DNA of 64,000 nucleotides. It comes from Acinetobacter shaoyimingii (GTDB lineage: Bacteria; Pseudomonadota; Gammaproteobacteria; Pseudomonadales; Moraxellaceae). The notes beneath the pieces were generated by a model. It did not search any database. It saw only the letters and a program-made list of their open reading frames with translations, and was not told the origin of the DNA. Each line of letters opens with the position of its first letter. The first letter of the stretch is position 1. A program made the translations under genes and the position numbers. The stretch covers positions 620,001 to 684,000 of the forward strand of contig NZ_CP049801.1 in assembly GCF_011578045.1 (NCBI RefSeq). Reading direction: 5' to 3'. Below, piece after piece: positions 9,911 through 20,588 of this stretch.

Positions 9911-12025
9911 ATGATTCATATGAGTTATGATAATGCATGGGTCTTGGGTTCTGCACTTGTTGCAGTGGTAACCTGCTATGTAGCCATTTCATTAGAACAA
10001 CTCATTAGCAATATTAAGAGTTCAACATACAAAAAAATAATTCTGGGCATTAGCGGTTTAGTTCTGGGTTTTTCTATTTGGGCAATGCATTTTATAGCGA
10101 TGCTTGCTTGTCATTTACCGCAAGGTTATAGCTTTAATACAAGCCTGACCTTTATATCCTATGTGATTGCTGCCATTTCTTCTACCTTTGTGATTTGGTT
10201 AACCACGCGTGCAAGTTTTCCGATTACTCGATTGATTAGTGGTTCAATTTTAATGGGGATTGGTATTGCTGGAATGCATTATACGGGCATGATGGGAATC
10301 GTTTTACCGCATCATCTGGTCGAATATAATTTAATTCTAGTCATTTTATCTGTTGTGATAGCAGTTGCAGGTTCAGGTTTATCATTTTGGCTCATTTTTA
10401 AGTTCAAACAAAATGCCTATAGCAAACCCATTTTTAGGGTGATTGTCTCTTGTATGATCGCCCTGAGTATTGTGGGAATGCATTATACAGGCATGGCAGC
10501 TGCAACCTTTCAACATATAGAAAGTCATTTGGTGTCATGGGAAGCATATAAACATAGTGAAAATTTAGAATTATTCATCTTGGTGTTTATTGCTTGTTTG
10601 GTGTTGCTTGCTGTTTTTTCTGTCGCGATTTTAGAACTCAGATTGGAAGAGCAAAATTTACAGTTACTTCGAGCAAATAAAGAACTTGAAACGCTTGCTT
10701 TACAAGACAATCTGACCAAATTGCCAAATCGATTATTTTTGCTTGATTATACAAATTCACTGTTTAAAGAACATACATCGAAGAATAATAAAATTGCCTT
10801 TATCTATATTGATTTAGATCGTTTTAAGGCAGTAAATGATGCTTTTGGGCATCAATTAGGCGATGAGCTTTTGGTGCAACTGGCTCAAAGACTCTATGCG
10901 ACCTTGGAGCTTGATCAAAAATTGGTTCGAATTGGTGGAGATGAATTTTTACTGATTTTAGAGAATTTTTCTCCAGAACATTTGGACAGTGTGGCAGATT
11001 TAATTTTAAGTAAGATTCAAGAATCATTCATGATCGAATCCAAAGAGATTAATATATCAGCCAGTCTGGGCGTGGTGTATTTCCCAGATCATGGCAATAA
11101 CTTACAAGATTTATTGATCAATGCCGATGCAGCAATGATGATGTCTAAAGAACAAGGGCGGAATACCTTTAGTGTATTTAACTATTCTTTAGATCAACAA
11201 GAAAATGCACGTAGTAAATCAAAACTGATTAATGACTTGTATAAAGCGGTCGAAGAGCAACAGTTTGTATTGTTCTATCAACCGAAATTTACCACTGATT
11301 TTGAAATCTGTGGGGTTGAAGCATTGATCCGTTGGAAGCATCCGGCATTAGGATTGCTGGCACCGAATATGTTTATTGAAGGTGCAGAGCAAACTGGCTT
11401 GATTATCAAAATGGGATATTGGGCTTTAGAACAAGCATGTATGCAAATTCGTGATTGGTCAGATAAAAATAAAGCTTTTTGTCCAATTGCAGTGAATTTG
11501 TCAGCTGTTCAATTTGAACACAAGCATTTAATTGAAACCTTAAAAAGTTTGATCGACAAATATCAAATACAGCCACAATGTTTAATTATTGAGATTACAG
11601 AATCTACGGCAATGCATCATATTGATGTCAGTATCCGTACTTTCGAAAAGTTACGTCAATTGGGTATTCGCTTAGCGATTGATGATTTTGGTACAGGGCA
11701 TTCGAGTTTCTTATATTTGAAAGATTTACCTGTCGATGAACTGAAAATCGATCGTGAGTTTATTCGTAATCTTGCTCCTGGTTCTAAAGAAGAAATTATT
11801 TTACAAAGCATTATTCAACTGTCGAACCGCCTTGGTTTAACTGTGACAGCTGAAGGGGTAGAAACTCAAAATCAAGCGGATATTCTTAAACGTTTAGGTT
11901 GTCAGCAGTTACAAGGCTATTTACTCGGAATGCCTTTACCTGTGGATCGTTTAGAATCGACGTTTAATAGCGAAAATTACAATTTTCAAGCGCATAAGTT
12001 TAAAGAGAATCACAGCGAAGATTAA
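9911..12025 (+). CDS. MHYT-GGDEF-EAL cyclic-di-GMP turnover protein
   Basis: Residues 1-250 contain about seven membrane helices with the MHYT motifs WAMHFIAM, GMHYTGMMG and GMHYTGMAA, a proposed sensor of oxygen, CO or NO through bound metal. A GGDEF domain follows with an intact GGDEF at 342-346, then an EAL domain with EALIR at about 470 and the DDFGTGHSS loop. Both the diguanylate cyclase and phosphodiesterase sites look usable. The position of the RxxD inhibitory site before GGDEF reads LELD, so product inhibition is probably absent. The protein resembles Pseudomonas MucR/NbdA in domain order. Monocistronic. Confidence 0.92.
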   Translation: MIHMSYDNAWVLGSALVAVVTCYVAISLEQLISNIKSSTYKKIILGISGLVLGFSIWAMHFIAMLACHLPQGYSFNTSLTFISYVIAAISSTFVIWLTTRASFPITRLISGSILMGIGIAGMHYTGMMGIVLPHHLVEYNLILVILSVVIAVAGSGLSFWLIFKFKQNAYSKPIFRVIVSCMIALSIVGMHYTGMAAATFQHIESHLVSWEAYKHSENLELFILVFIACLVLLAVFSVAILELRLEEQNLQLLRANKELETLALQDNLTKLPNRLFLLDYTNSLFKEHTSKNNKIAFIYIDLDRFKAVNDAFGHQLGDELLVQLAQRLYATLELDQKLVRIGGDEFLLILENFSPEHLDSVADLILSKIQESFMIESKEINISASLGVVYFPDHGNNLQDLLINADAAMMMSKEQGRNTFSVFNYSLDQQENARSKSKLINDLYKAVEEQQFVLFYQPKFTTDFEICGVEALIRWKHPALGLLAPNMFIEGAEQTGLIIKMGYWALEQACMQIRDWSDKNKAFCPIAVNLSAVQFEHKHLIETLKSLIDKYQIQPQCLIIEITESTAMHHIDVSIRTFEKLRQLGIRLAIDDFGTGHSSFLYLKDLPVDELKIDREFIRNLAPGSKEEIILQSIIQLSNRLGLTVTAEGVETQNQADILKRLGCQQLQGYLLGMPLPVDRLESTFNSENYNFQAHKFKENHSED

Positions 12026-12194
12026 CGGACTACATTGATTGAGCACCAAGCGTCAGCCTTTCAATCCATATTTAGCTTTGGTGCTTTGTCATTCCCTTCA
12101 TTCACATTCTGCTTTGATCTGCTACAATACCGCCAATTTTTAAATTTGATCAGCACTTGATCTTTGCACTGTGATTCTGCAGTAGGTATTTTCC

Positions 12195-13787
12195 ATGAGT
12201 TTTAAAGATGAGTTAGCGGCCCAAGTCGCTCAAAGACGTACTTTTGCCATCATTTCCCACCCCGATGCGGGTAAAACCACAATGACAGAAAAGCTGTTGT
12301 TATGGGGGCAAGCGATTCAGGTTGCGGGTATGGTCAAAAGCCGTAAGTCTGATCGTGCTGCAACATCTGACTGGATGGAAATGGAAAAAGAGCGTGGAAT
12401 TTCGATTACCACCTCAGTCATGCAGTTCCCGTTCAAAGACAAAATGATTAACCTGCTCGATACCCCGGGACATGAAGACTTCTCAGAAGATACTTATCGT
12501 ACATTAACGGCTGTAGACTCAGCGTTGATGGTGATTGATGGTGCAAAAGGTGTCGAGGAACGTACCATTAAACTGATGGAAGTGTGTCGTATGCGTGACA
12601 CACCAATCATCTCTTTCGTGAACAAAATGGACCGTGAAATTCGTGAGCCTTTAGAGCTTTTGGATGAAATTGAAAACGTTCTTAAAATTAAATGTGTTCC
12701 AATCACTTGGCCACTGGGTACAGGACGAGACTTTGCAGGTGTTTTTAACCTGATTGAAGAGAAATTCTATGTCTACAAAGCTGGCTTTGGTTCAACCATT
12801 ACCGATATTGAAGTACGTGATGGCTATGATCATGCTGACCTGCGTGAAAAGGTGGGTGATTTGGCTTGGGCTGCCTTTGAAGAATCTTTAGAACTTGTTC
12901 AAATGGCGAATGAGCCACTGGATCGTGAAGAATTTTTAGCGGGTCGCCAAACACCTGTATTGTTCGGTACAGCACTGGGTAACTTTGGTGTCGATCATGT
13001 ACTTGATACCTTCTCACAATATGCACCAGAACCTAAAGCGCATCCAACAGCAGCACGTAAAGTGGATGCAACTGAAGAAGGTTTCACTGGCTTTGTCTTT
13101 AAAATTCAAGCCAATATGGATCCTAAACACCGTGACCGTATTGCCTTCATGCGTATTTGCTCAGGTAAATATGAAAAAGGTTTGAAAATGAAACATGTGC
13201 GTATCGATAAAGATGTACGTATTTCAGATGCCTTAACTTTCTTGGCGGGTGATCGTCAACATCTAGAAGAAGCATGGCCGGGTGACATCATTGGTTTGCA
13301 TAACCACGGTACGATTCAAATTGGCGATACCTTCACTTCAGGTGAAAAGCTACAATTTACGGGTATTCCTCACTTTGCACCTGAAATGTTCCGTCGTGTA
13401 CGCTTGAAAGATCCTTTAAAATCTAAACAACTACAGAAAGGACTTAAAGAGCTTTCTGAAGAAGGTGCAACTCAGGTATTTATGCCACAAAACAGCAATG
13501 ATTTGATTGTTGGTGCTGTGGGTGTGCTTCAGTTTGAAGTTGTGGCATATCGTTTGAAAGAAGAATATAAAGTCGATTGTATTTATGAGCCTGTAAGTAT
13601 TAATACGGTTCGTTGGGTATCATGTGATGATGAGAAAAAATTCAACGAATTTAAGAAAAAAGCGCATGATCAATTGTCGGTTGATGGTGGTGGTCACCTA
13701 ACTTATCTTGCTCCAAGTCGTGTCAATTTACAGCTTATGCAAGAACGTTATCCTGATATCGTCTTCCGTGCGACACGTGAACATTAA
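12195..13787 (+). CDS. prfC: peptide chain release factor 3
   Basis: The 530-residue GTPase has G1 (SHPDAGKTT), G3 ([10 protein letters not shown]) and G4 (SFVNKMDRE) motifs and the RF3-specific C-terminal domain ending [14 protein letters not shown]3 recycles RF1/RF2 from the ribosome after termination. The gene is complete and appears uninterrupted. It matters for this window because its 5' end is a known integration site for other elements, and a decayed copy of that 5' end sits at 39423-39482. Confidence 0.97.
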   Translation: MSFKDELAAQVAQRRTFAIISHPDAGKTTMTEKLLLWGQAIQVAGMVKSRKSDRAATSDWMEMEKERGISITTSVMQFPFKDKMINLLDTPGHEDFSEDTYRTLTAVDSALMVIDGAKGVEERTIKLMEVCRMRDTPIISFVNKMDREIREPLELLDEIENVLKIKCVPITWPLGTGRDFAGVFNLIEEKFYVYKAGFGSTITDIEVRDGYDHADLREKVGDLAWAAFEESLELVQMANEPLDREEFLAGRQTPVLFGTALGNFGVDHVLDTFSQYAPEPKAHPTAARKVDATEEGFTGFVFKIQANMDPKHRDRIAFMRICSGKYEKGLKMKHVRIDKDVRISDALTFLAGDRQHLEEAWPGDIIGLHNHGTIQIGDTFTSGEKLQFTGIPHFAPEMFRRVRLKDPLKSKQLQKGLKELSEEGATQVFMPQNSNDLIVGAVGVLQFEVVAYRLKEEYKVDCIYEPVSINTVRWVSCDDEKKFNEFKKKAHDQLSVDGGGHLTYLAPSRVNLQLMQERYPDIVFRATREH

Positions 13788-13820
13788 TATTTACTTTCAT
13801 TTTTATCGATCAGAAAAATC

Positions 13821-13849
13821 AAAAACAGCTTCCTCGTGAAGCTGTTTTT
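13821..13849 (+). terminator. intrinsic terminator of prfC
   Basis: A 12-bp stem (AAAAACAGCTTC / GAAGCTGTTTTT) with a five-base loop ends in a T-run, 33 bases past the prfC stop. Confidence 0.9.
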
Positions 13850-13887
13850 AGATCAGAATAGAAATTTTAGCTTTAGGGGAAACTCAA

Positions 13888-14733
13888 GTGAAAGATGTGA
13901 TGCGCACCTTACAACAACACAAAATGAAAGTGATCGCATTTGCTATAACGATATTGAGTTTTTGTGGCGTGAGTTTGTTAACTTATTGCTCATTACACGA
14001 AAATGATACTGATCAAAATAGCGCACATCCAACTGAAAGCGCAGACATCCTGCCTTATTTAGACATTAAAGAAATTAAACCGAACTATGCTTTACCTTTT
14101 TGTGAAAAGAAAAATTGTATTGAAATTGATATTCAGTCTTTAAACACACAAGAAGGTTGGGTCAATCAGTGGATTGCAGACAGTCAGTCACGTGTGATTC
14201 AAGATCAAATTGGTTTGAAGCAAGTGATGACCTTACAACAAGCAATCGATGCTTATGTGAGAAAGTCTGATCTATGGCAAGAAAAACTGACGCAATACTT
14301 ACCTTATGAACTCCATATGCAGACCCGCATTGCAGCACAGCGCAATCAATATGTGCTTTTGCAAATCATTGTGAATTCCAAACAAGAAGAAGTGATTGTT
14401 AAAGATCGAGGTTACTTTTTTGTCGCTGATCGTAAGACACAGAAAAAAGTCAGCATTTTAGATGTGATCAATCCCAAACAACAAAATGAGATGAATCGAA
14501 TTGTGCAGGAGCATTATAGTCAATGGTTATCTCAACAAAGTGCTGAAGTGAAAAAAAAGGCACCTAAAAAACTCTATTGGGGACAAAACGATTGGTTTTT
14601 TGACAATGAAGGTCTTGGTATCCATTACCGCGCCAGTGAAATTACCGAGAAAGGGACGCAGCTCGATATCTACTTAACCAAAGCGCAAACTCAAAAAATT
14701 TTAAAACCTGAGGTATATCAAAAAATGTTTTGA
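13888..14733 (+). CDS. RsiV/DUF3298-like envelope protein
   Basis: This 281-residue protein has a GTG start supported by AGGGGA about nine bases upstream. Residues 14-34 form one hydrophobic segment, so it is a signal-anchored or secreted protein; the LLTYC stretch is not a good lipobox because of the tyrosine. The rest matches the general layout of its neighbour at 14892 (a C-x4-C near the domain start, a C-terminal DUF3298-like region), so the two are diverged tandem duplicates. Function is unknown; RsiV itself is a lysozyme-binding anti-sigma factor, but no cytoplasmic anti-sigma part is seen here. Confidence 0.6.
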   Translation: MKDVMRTLQQHKMKVIAFAITILSFCGVSLLTYCSLHENDTDQNSAHPTESADILPYLDIKEIKPNYALPFCEKKNCIEIDIQSLNTQEGWVNQWIADSQSRVIQDQIGLKQVMTLQQAIDAYVRKSDLWQEKLTQYLPYELHMQTRIAAQRNQYVLLQIIVNSKQEEVIVKDRGYFFVADRKTQKKVSILDVINPKQQNEMNRIVQEHYSQWLSQQSAEVKKKAPKKLYWGQNDWFFDNEGLGIHYRASEITEKGTQLDIYLTKAQTQKILKPEVYQKMF

Positions 14734-14891
14734 TGCTTGGAGTACGACGATTTCAAGTAATTTATACGAAAGCGTAGATATACAAAGAAACTGAAATGCT
14801 CTAATCCGATACAAATAGGGGTTGAGCATTATCAAGGACAGCGTTAGTCTTGATAAATCAATCTACTAACAGTCTGATCAAGGCGTGTGAG

Positions 14892-15872
14892 ATGTTAAAA
14901 AACAAAACAATAGGGTCAATTTCAATGCTTGCTTTGGCACTCGTACTCAGTGCGTGCCAACCGAAATCTGATCAAGAAAAAAAAGATCCAACTGTCGATA
15001 CGCAAAGTAGCTCGGAAGCCCAAGCACCTGTTTTAACCTTGGAAGGCACACCAGAAGCTGTACCATTTAATCTACCAGGCTGTAGTGGAAACAGTTGCCC
15101 TGAATTTTCAATCGATCGTTTGCATACCAACCAATTTGTTTTAGACAATATGATTGATCAGGCCATCATGAGCCGTTTGCAACAAATTTTAGAAATTACA
15201 GATCAAGCCAAAGCCAAAGAGATGAGCAATAAAGCCACTCAATCGGCAGATCAATCACAGACGGCCAGCGATGCTGTTGCAAATTTAACTCCAGCGCAGC
15301 TTCTAGGACTACAAGTTCAACCTTATGTCGATCAGTTTATTGCATTGGATAAAGAGCTGAAAAACTTAGGTGCAAGTTCGCAAATCAGTTTAAGTATTAG
15401 TCCAAAGATTTTAAACTCCCAAGAACCGTTGGCTACAGTGGTGCTCAATACCAGTAGTTACTTGGGTGGGGCACATGGTTCATCATCACAGACCTATTAT
15501 AATTTTGATTTAAAACATCAAAAACAAGTGCAATTGGATGAAATTATTCAACCGAATCAAAAACAAAAACTGTTCTCTTTGGCACATGACCAGTTTAAAA
15601 CTTGGGTTAAAGATGCCAAATTGGCAGAAAATATTGATGAATATGAACAGGCTTGGAAGTTTAGCTTAAGTAATAATTATTATTTGGGTAAAAAAGGCTT
15701 AATCCTTCAATATGCTGAATATGAAATTGGTCCCTACGTTGTGGGTTTACCACGTTTGACTATTCCATATGAGCAGTTAAATGGCATTATCAAATCTGAA
15801 TATTTACCGAAGGATGTTCAGCTGACTCAACAAGGCGCATCTGCTCCAGTTGCTCATCAGGCTTCAAAATAG
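14892..15872 (+). CDS. RsiV-family (DUF3298) lipoprotein
   Basis: I chose the ATG at 14892, which gives a clean lipoprotein signal peptide MLKNKTIGSISMLALALVLSAC with lipidation at Cys22; the longer TTG-started frame would bury it. After a low-complexity linker comes a domain with SSYLGGAHGSSSQTYYNFD, the typical DUF3298 signature, and a C-terminal YEIGPYVVGLPRLTIPY stretch of the same family. The protein should sit in the envelope. It is 326 residues and follows its paralogue by about 160 bases. Its ligand is unknown. Confidence 0.75.
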   Translation: MLKNKTIGSISMLALALVLSACQPKSDQEKKDPTVDTQSSSEAQAPVLTLEGTPEAVPFNLPGCSGNSCPEFSIDRLHTNQFVLDNMIDQAIMSRLQQILEITDQAKAKEMSNKATQSADQSQTASDAVANLTPAQLLGLQVQPYVDQFIALDKELKNLGASSQISLSISPKILNSQEPLATVVLNTSSYLGGAHGSSSQTYYNFDLKHQKQVQLDEIIQPNQKQKLFSLAHDQFKTWVKDAKLAENIDEYEQAWKFSLSNNYYLGKKGLILQYAEYEIGPYVVGLPRLTIPYEQLNGIIKSEYLPKDVQLTQQGASAPVAHQASK

Positions 15873-15883
15873 AAGACGTGTTC

Positions 15884-16708
15884 ATGTCTAAATTGGCTTT
15901 GTTTGATACGCATACACATTTTGATGTTTCTGACTTCGATCATGATCGAGAGTCATTGGCGTATCAAGCCAAAGCCGTTGGCGTAGAGAAACTGATTTTA
16001 ATTGGTTTTACACAGGATCGTTTTAAAACGCTGATTGACACGCATCATGTTTTAAATGCGTTGCACAACGCACCACAAAGTTATTTAGCCCCTGGCTTAC
16101 ATCCGTTTTATATTGAACAACATCAAGAGCAGCATTTAGCGGATCTTGAGCAGATTTTAAAAACTGAGCACTGTGTGGCCATAGGTGAAATTGGTTTAGA
16201 TACTTTTTTAAAAGTACATAAACAACCTGAACTTTTACAAAAGCAAAAACAATTTTTTTCCGCTCAAATTGAACTTGCTACGCATTATCAGCGTCCAATT
16301 TTATTACATATTCGAAAATCGCATGCAGACGTTTTAGCGCTATTGAAAAAACATCATTTTCAGCAGGGTGGAATTGCACATGCATTTAGTGGAGGCGTTG
16401 AAGAAGCGCGAGCTTTTATTAAGCTTGGTTTTAAAATTGGTATTACTGGGCAAATCACCAATCCTCAAGCAAAAAAGTTGCATGCGGTGGTTCAAGCTGT
16501 AGGGGCTGAACATTTAGTTTTGGAAACTGATTGTCCAGATATGACACCATTATGTTGCCAAACCTCACATGAACATCGTACGCGTAATACCCCTGTGAAT
16601 TTGCCCTATGTGTTAGAAGGTCTGGCGCAGAGCTTAAATCAAGATCAATGCATACTTGCACAACTACTTTGGCAAAACTCCTTGGATGCTTTACATTTAA
16701 ATGCTTAA
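15884..16708 (+). CDS. TatD family metal-dependent deoxyribonuclease
   Basis: The protein opens with LALFDTHTHFD, the metal-binding HxH of TatD amidohydrolases, followed by GLHPFY, AIGEIGLD, LLHIRKSHADV, IAHAFSGG and LETDCPDMTP, all six family motifs in order. The ATG at 15884 is preferred to a GTG two codons earlier. TatD-type enzymes are Mg-dependent 3'-5' DNases or RNA-processing nucleases. It starts only 11 bases after the lipoprotein stop and may be co-transcribed. Confidence 0.88.
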   Translation: MSKLALFDTHTHFDVSDFDHDRESLAYQAKAVGVEKLILIGFTQDRFKTLIDTHHVLNALHNAPQSYLAPGLHPFYIEQHQEQHLADLEQILKTEHCVAIGEIGLDTFLKVHKQPELLQKQKQFFSAQIELATHYQRPILLHIRKSHADVLALLKKHHFQQGGIAHAFSGGVEEARAFIKLGFKIGITGQITNPQAKKLHAVVQAVGAEHLVLETDCPDMTPLCCQTSHEHRTRNTPVNLPYVLEGLAQSLNQDQCILAQLLWQNSLDALHLNA

Positions 16709-16890
16709 TCAATAGGTCATGTGGAGATTACTCCAATAGTAAGAATATGATCATTCCATAAGGCGATGATCGAGTACTATAAAAAATAAAGTTAGAAATT
16801 AACCAATTCATAACATTCAAAAAAATAATTCAGCATAGAGTAATTAAAGACTCACTTCATAATAATTTGATGACGCCGGAGGATTTACCT

Positions 16891-19647
16891 ATGGCCCAGT
16901 ACAGTCAACTCAATCGTTTTAACAGTTTGAAAACATTACAGACATCATCTAACCGCTATCAAATATTTAGTTTGAAAGACGCTCAGAATCACTTAGGTGA
17001 TCTTTCTAAATTGCCAAAATCTTTGAAGGTGTTATTGGAAAACCTACTGCGTTTTGAAGATGATCTCACTGTTAAGACTGATCATATTCAAGCCCTGGTT
17101 GAATGGCAAAAGACGAGAAGGTCCGATCAAGAAATTCAGTATCGTCCTGCACGCGTGCTCATGCAGGATTTTACGGGCGTGCCAGCTGTTGTGGATTTAG
17201 CCGCAATGCGAGCAGCCGTTGCCAAAGCAGGGGGGGACCCTGAAAGGATTAATCCTTTATCACCTGTAGATCTTGTGATTGACCATTCGGTGATGGTTGA
17301 TCATTTTGCGACTTCTCAGGCATTTGGTGAAAATGTCGAAATTGAAATGCATCGTAATGGTGAGCGTTACCAATTCCTCCGATGGGGGCAGTCGGCATTT
17401 GATAATTTTAGTGTCGTTCCACCTGGAACAGGGATTTGTCATCAGGTCAATCTGGAATATTTAGCACAAGCAGTCTGGCTCGGTGAAAGTGATGGTCAAA
17501 CTTTTGCTTTTCCAGATACCTTAGTTGGTACAGATTCGCACACAACCATGATCAATGGCTTGGGTGTTCTAGGTTGGGGTGTTGGTGGCATTGAAGCTGA
17601 AGCGGCTATGCTGGGACAGCCGATTTCGATGCTGATTCCTGAAGTGATTGGTTTTAAATTGACAGGTGCATTACGTCCAGGAATTACTGCTACAGATTTG
17701 GTACTCACCATTACCCAGATGCTTCGACAGAAGGGTGTAGTGGGTAAATTTGTCGAATTTTATGGCGATGGTTTATCGTCTTTACCTCTTGCAGATCGGG
17801 CAACCATTGCCAATATGGCACCAGAATATGGTGCAACCTGTGGCTTTTTCCCTGTTGATGACATTACCTTGGGATATTTAAGGCTCACTGGACGACAACC
17901 AGAACGTATTGAATTGGTTGAGGCCTATTGCAAAGAGCAAGGTCTATGGCGAAACGCAGGCGATGAACCTGTTTTTACCGATACTTTAAGTCTAGATATG
18001 GACAGTGTTGTGGCGAGTGTGGCTGGTCCGAAACGCCCGCAAGACCGTGTTAACTTAGAAGATGTACCTAAAACGTTTCAAGCCTTGATAGAACTTGATT
18101 TAAAACCAGCAAAATCAGAGCAAGAGCGTTTGATCAATGAAGGTGGTGCAGGTGCGGCAGTGGATTCAAAACAATCTACGATTCGAAACAACGAGCCGCA
18201 TTGTGTAATTGACGGAAAACACTATCCATTGGTTCATGGTGATGTGGTGATTTCAGCCATTACCTCGTGTACCAATACGTCGAATCCAAGTGTAATGTTA
18301 GCCGCAGGTTTGCTGGCGAAAAAGGCGGTTGAAAAAGGACTTAAGCGTAAACCTTGGGTGAAAAGCTCACTTGCGCCAGGTTCTAAAGTGGTGACCGATT
18401 ATTTACTGAAGGCAGGTTTAACGCCGTATCTAGATGAATTGGGTTATAACCTCGTCGGTTATGGTTGTACCACCTGTATTGGTAACTCAGGACCACTGCC
18501 AGAACCTGTGGAGGATGCCATTCAAAGCTATGATTTAAATGTGGCATCGGTGCTATCAGGTAACCGCAACTTTGAAGGTCGAGTGCATCCCTTGGTTAAA
18601 ACGAACTGGCTGGCTTCACCGCCTTTGGTGATTGCTTTTGGTTTAGTCGGGTCAATTCGAGTCGATATTACATCTGAGCCTTTAGGTATGGATCCGCATG
18701 GACATCCTGTTTATTTAAGTGATATTTGGCCAAGTCCTGAAGAAATTCAGCAGGCTTTAACGAGTGTTCAGACCTCGATGTTTAATCGTGAATATGCATC
18801 GGTGTTTGATGGTGATGCCACTTGGCAAGCCATTCAAATTCCACAAAGTCAGACTTATGAATGGGATGAGCATTCGACCTATATTCGTCACCCACCATTT
18901 TTTGATGAAATTGATCAACCTGAAAAGCCTATTCGCCCAATTATTGATGCCAATATTTTGGCGGTACTGGGTGATTCAGTGACCACTGATCATATTTCAC
19001 CAGCAGGGAATATTAAGGCCAATAGTCCAGCAGGACGTTACTTGCAAGAAAAAGGTGTTCAACCTGAAGAATTTAACTCTTATGGTTCACGCCGTGGTAA
19101 TCATGAAGTGATGATGCGTGGGACTTTCGCCAATATTCGTATTAAGAATGAAATGTTGGGTGGCGAAGAAGGGGGCAACACGATTTACATTCCAAGTGGC
19201 GAGAAGTTATCGATCTACGATGCCTCAATGCTGTATCAAAAAGATCAGACGCCATTGGTGATTGTGGCAGGTAAGGAATATGGTACGGGCTCTTCACGAG
19301 ATTGGGCGGCAAAAGGGACCAATCTACTGGGTATTAAAGCGGTCATTGCTGAAAGCTTTGAGCGAATTCATCGTTCGAATTTGGTCGGTATGGGCGTGTT
19401 GCCGCTTCAATTTATAGATGGTCAAAATCGTCAAAGTTTAAATTTGACGGGGCATGAGCAGCTTTCCATTTTAGGTTTATCGGATGATATTCGACCATTA
19501 CAGACTTTGGATGTTGAAGTGAAACGTCAAGATGGAAGCGTTGATCAATTTAAAGTGTTATGCCGAATTGATACTTTAAACGAAATCGAATATTTCAAAG
19601 CAGGTGGTATTTTGCATTATGTGCTTCGGAATTTAATTCGTCATTAA
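16891..19647 (+). CDS. acnA: aconitate hydratase A
   Basis: The start is the ATG preceded by GGAGG at eight bases; frames beginning 24 bases earlier do not have this ribosome site. The 918-residue length is standard for AcnA. The iron-sulphur cysteines are present in AITSCTNTSNPSVM and YGCTTCIGNSG, and the swivel domain contains GSSRDWAAKGT. It isomerises citrate to isocitrate in the TCA cycle. A roughly 180-base leader separates it from the tatD-like gene. Confidence 0.96.
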   Translation: MAQYSQLNRFNSLKTLQTSSNRYQIFSLKDAQNHLGDLSKLPKSLKVLLENLLRFEDDLTVKTDHIQALVEWQKTRRSDQEIQYRPARVLMQDFTGVPAVVDLAAMRAAVAKAGGDPERINPLSPVDLVIDHSVMVDHFATSQAFGENVEIEMHRNGERYQFLRWGQSAFDNFSVVPPGTGICHQVNLEYLAQAVWLGESDGQTFAFPDTLVGTDSHTTMINGLGVLGWGVGGIEAEAAMLGQPISMLIPEVIGFKLTGALRPGITATDLVLTITQMLRQKGVVGKFVEFYGDGLSSLPLADRATIANMAPEYGATCGFFPVDDITLGYLRLTGRQPERIELVEAYCKEQGLWRNAGDEPVFTDTLSLDMDSVVASVAGPKRPQDRVNLEDVPKTFQALIELDLKPAKSEQERLINEGGAGAAVDSKQSTIRNNEPHCVIDGKHYPLVHGDVVISAITSCTNTSNPSVMLAAGLLAKKAVEKGLKRKPWVKSSLAPGSKVVTDYLLKAGLTPYLDELGYNLVGYGCTTCIGNSGPLPEPVEDAIQSYDLNVASVLSGNRNFEGRVHPLVKTNWLASPPLVIAFGLVGSIRVDITSEPLGMDPHGHPVYLSDIWPSPEEIQQALTSVQTSMFNREYASVFDGDATWQAIQIPQSQTYEWDEHSTYIRHPPFFDEIDQPEKPIRPIIDANILAVLGDSVTTDHISPAGNIKANSPAGRYLQEKGVQPEEFNSYGSRRGNHEVMMRGTFANIRIKNEMLGGEEGGNTIYIPSGEKLSIYDASMLYQKDQTPLVIVAGKEYGTGSSRDWAAKGTNLLGIKAVIAESFERIHRSNLVGMGVLPLQFIDGQNRQSLNLTGHEQLSILGLSDDIRPLQTLDVEVKRQDGSVDQFKVLCRIDTLNEIEYFKAGGILHYVLRNLIRH

Positions 19648-19696
19648 GATCGAACAATGTCAGTATAAATTTGCTTGAGTCTAAATGAATATTGAG

Positions 19697-19724
19697 AAAG
19701 TCTTACCTTTGTGTAAGGCTTTTT
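19697..19724 (+). terminator. probable intrinsic terminator of acnA
   Basis: A 10-bp stem with one mismatch (AAAGTCTTAC / GTAAGGCTTT) is followed by TTTT, about 50 bases past the acnA stop. Confidence 0.7.
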
Positions 19725-19763
19725 CATGTAAAATAAAAAAATAAGTACGGATAACCATAACAC

Positions 19764-20507
19764 ATGAAAATAAAAATTCCGCTGATCAGTTTAATATTAT
19801 GTTTGCCTAGTTTAGTCTGGGCTGTGCCACAAGCATTAACATTTAAAAAACAAGAAATGACCACGAAAAAACGCACAGTTTTATGCAATTTAATTCCAGA
19901 TCAATGTCGTGATAAACCCACTTGGGCTTTATATCAAGTTCCTCAACATGCAAATCAATACTATTTAATTTCCAATTTAAAACTGTATCAACTTGAACAA
20001 TACAAGCAAAGCTATAAAGTTTTAAATCAGTGGGATTTTTCAAGCTATACGCCCAAGAAAGTCAGTACCAATTGGACAGTGGATGAAGAAGTTAACCCAC
20101 CAGATAAAAAATTTATATATCCAGCCTTATTTCCAATTACTGAAAAAAATTATGCGATTGCAATGATCCAACGCTTTTATGAAACCTATTCGGGTGGTGG
20201 GATGCATGAGGAGGTTGCAGATTTCTTTGAATTGATTCCTCAACAAAAACCAAAATTGATATTTCAAAATATTCCATTTTCGGTCTATCGCATGATTCGA
20301 GCATGCTTCTCTGAAGAAGATTATAAAAAGAGCGGTGAAGGAAAATGCCACGATGAAGAAAATTTAGTACTCAATATTCGTTATAAGAAACCTTATAAAT
20401 GGGAGATGCAATATCACTATTCTACTGTTTCAGATCAGCAACACATAAATGATGTAAAGACTTTCATGTTGGAAAAAGGGAAACCACTGTCTATACCCAT
20501 TCCCTGA
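19764..20507 (+). CDS. exported protein of unknown function
   Basis: The 247-residue protein begins with a signal peptide (MKIKIPLISLILCLPSLVWA, cut before VPQ), so it should be periplasmic. It has cysteines in CNLIPDQC and further single cysteines, which could pair. I recognise no domain. It lies alone between the acnA terminator and tcdA. Base use is like its neighbours. Confidence 0.7.
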   Translation: MKIKIPLISLILCLPSLVWAVPQALTFKKQEMTTKKRTVLCNLIPDQCRDKPTWALYQVPQHANQYYLISNLKLYQLEQYKQSYKVLNQWDFSSYTPKKVSTNWTVDEEVNPPDKKFIYPALFPITEKNYAIAMIQRFYETYSGGGMHEEVADFFELIPQQKPKLIFQNIPFSVYRMIRACFSEEDYKKSGEGKCHDEENLVLNIRYKKPYKWEMQYHYSTVSDQQHINDVKTFMLEKGKPLSIPIP

Positions 20508-20588
20508 TTTTAAAGCATCGATTAATCATCCTTTGATGATCTGAATTTGTTAAAATAACCATTCTGTTTTCGATTTAGATGTTAAGCA

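Noticed and set aside
16455..16712. 85-codon frame antisense to the end of the TatD-like gene
   Set aside because: It overlaps conserved TatD motifs on the other strand and shows no recognisable domain.
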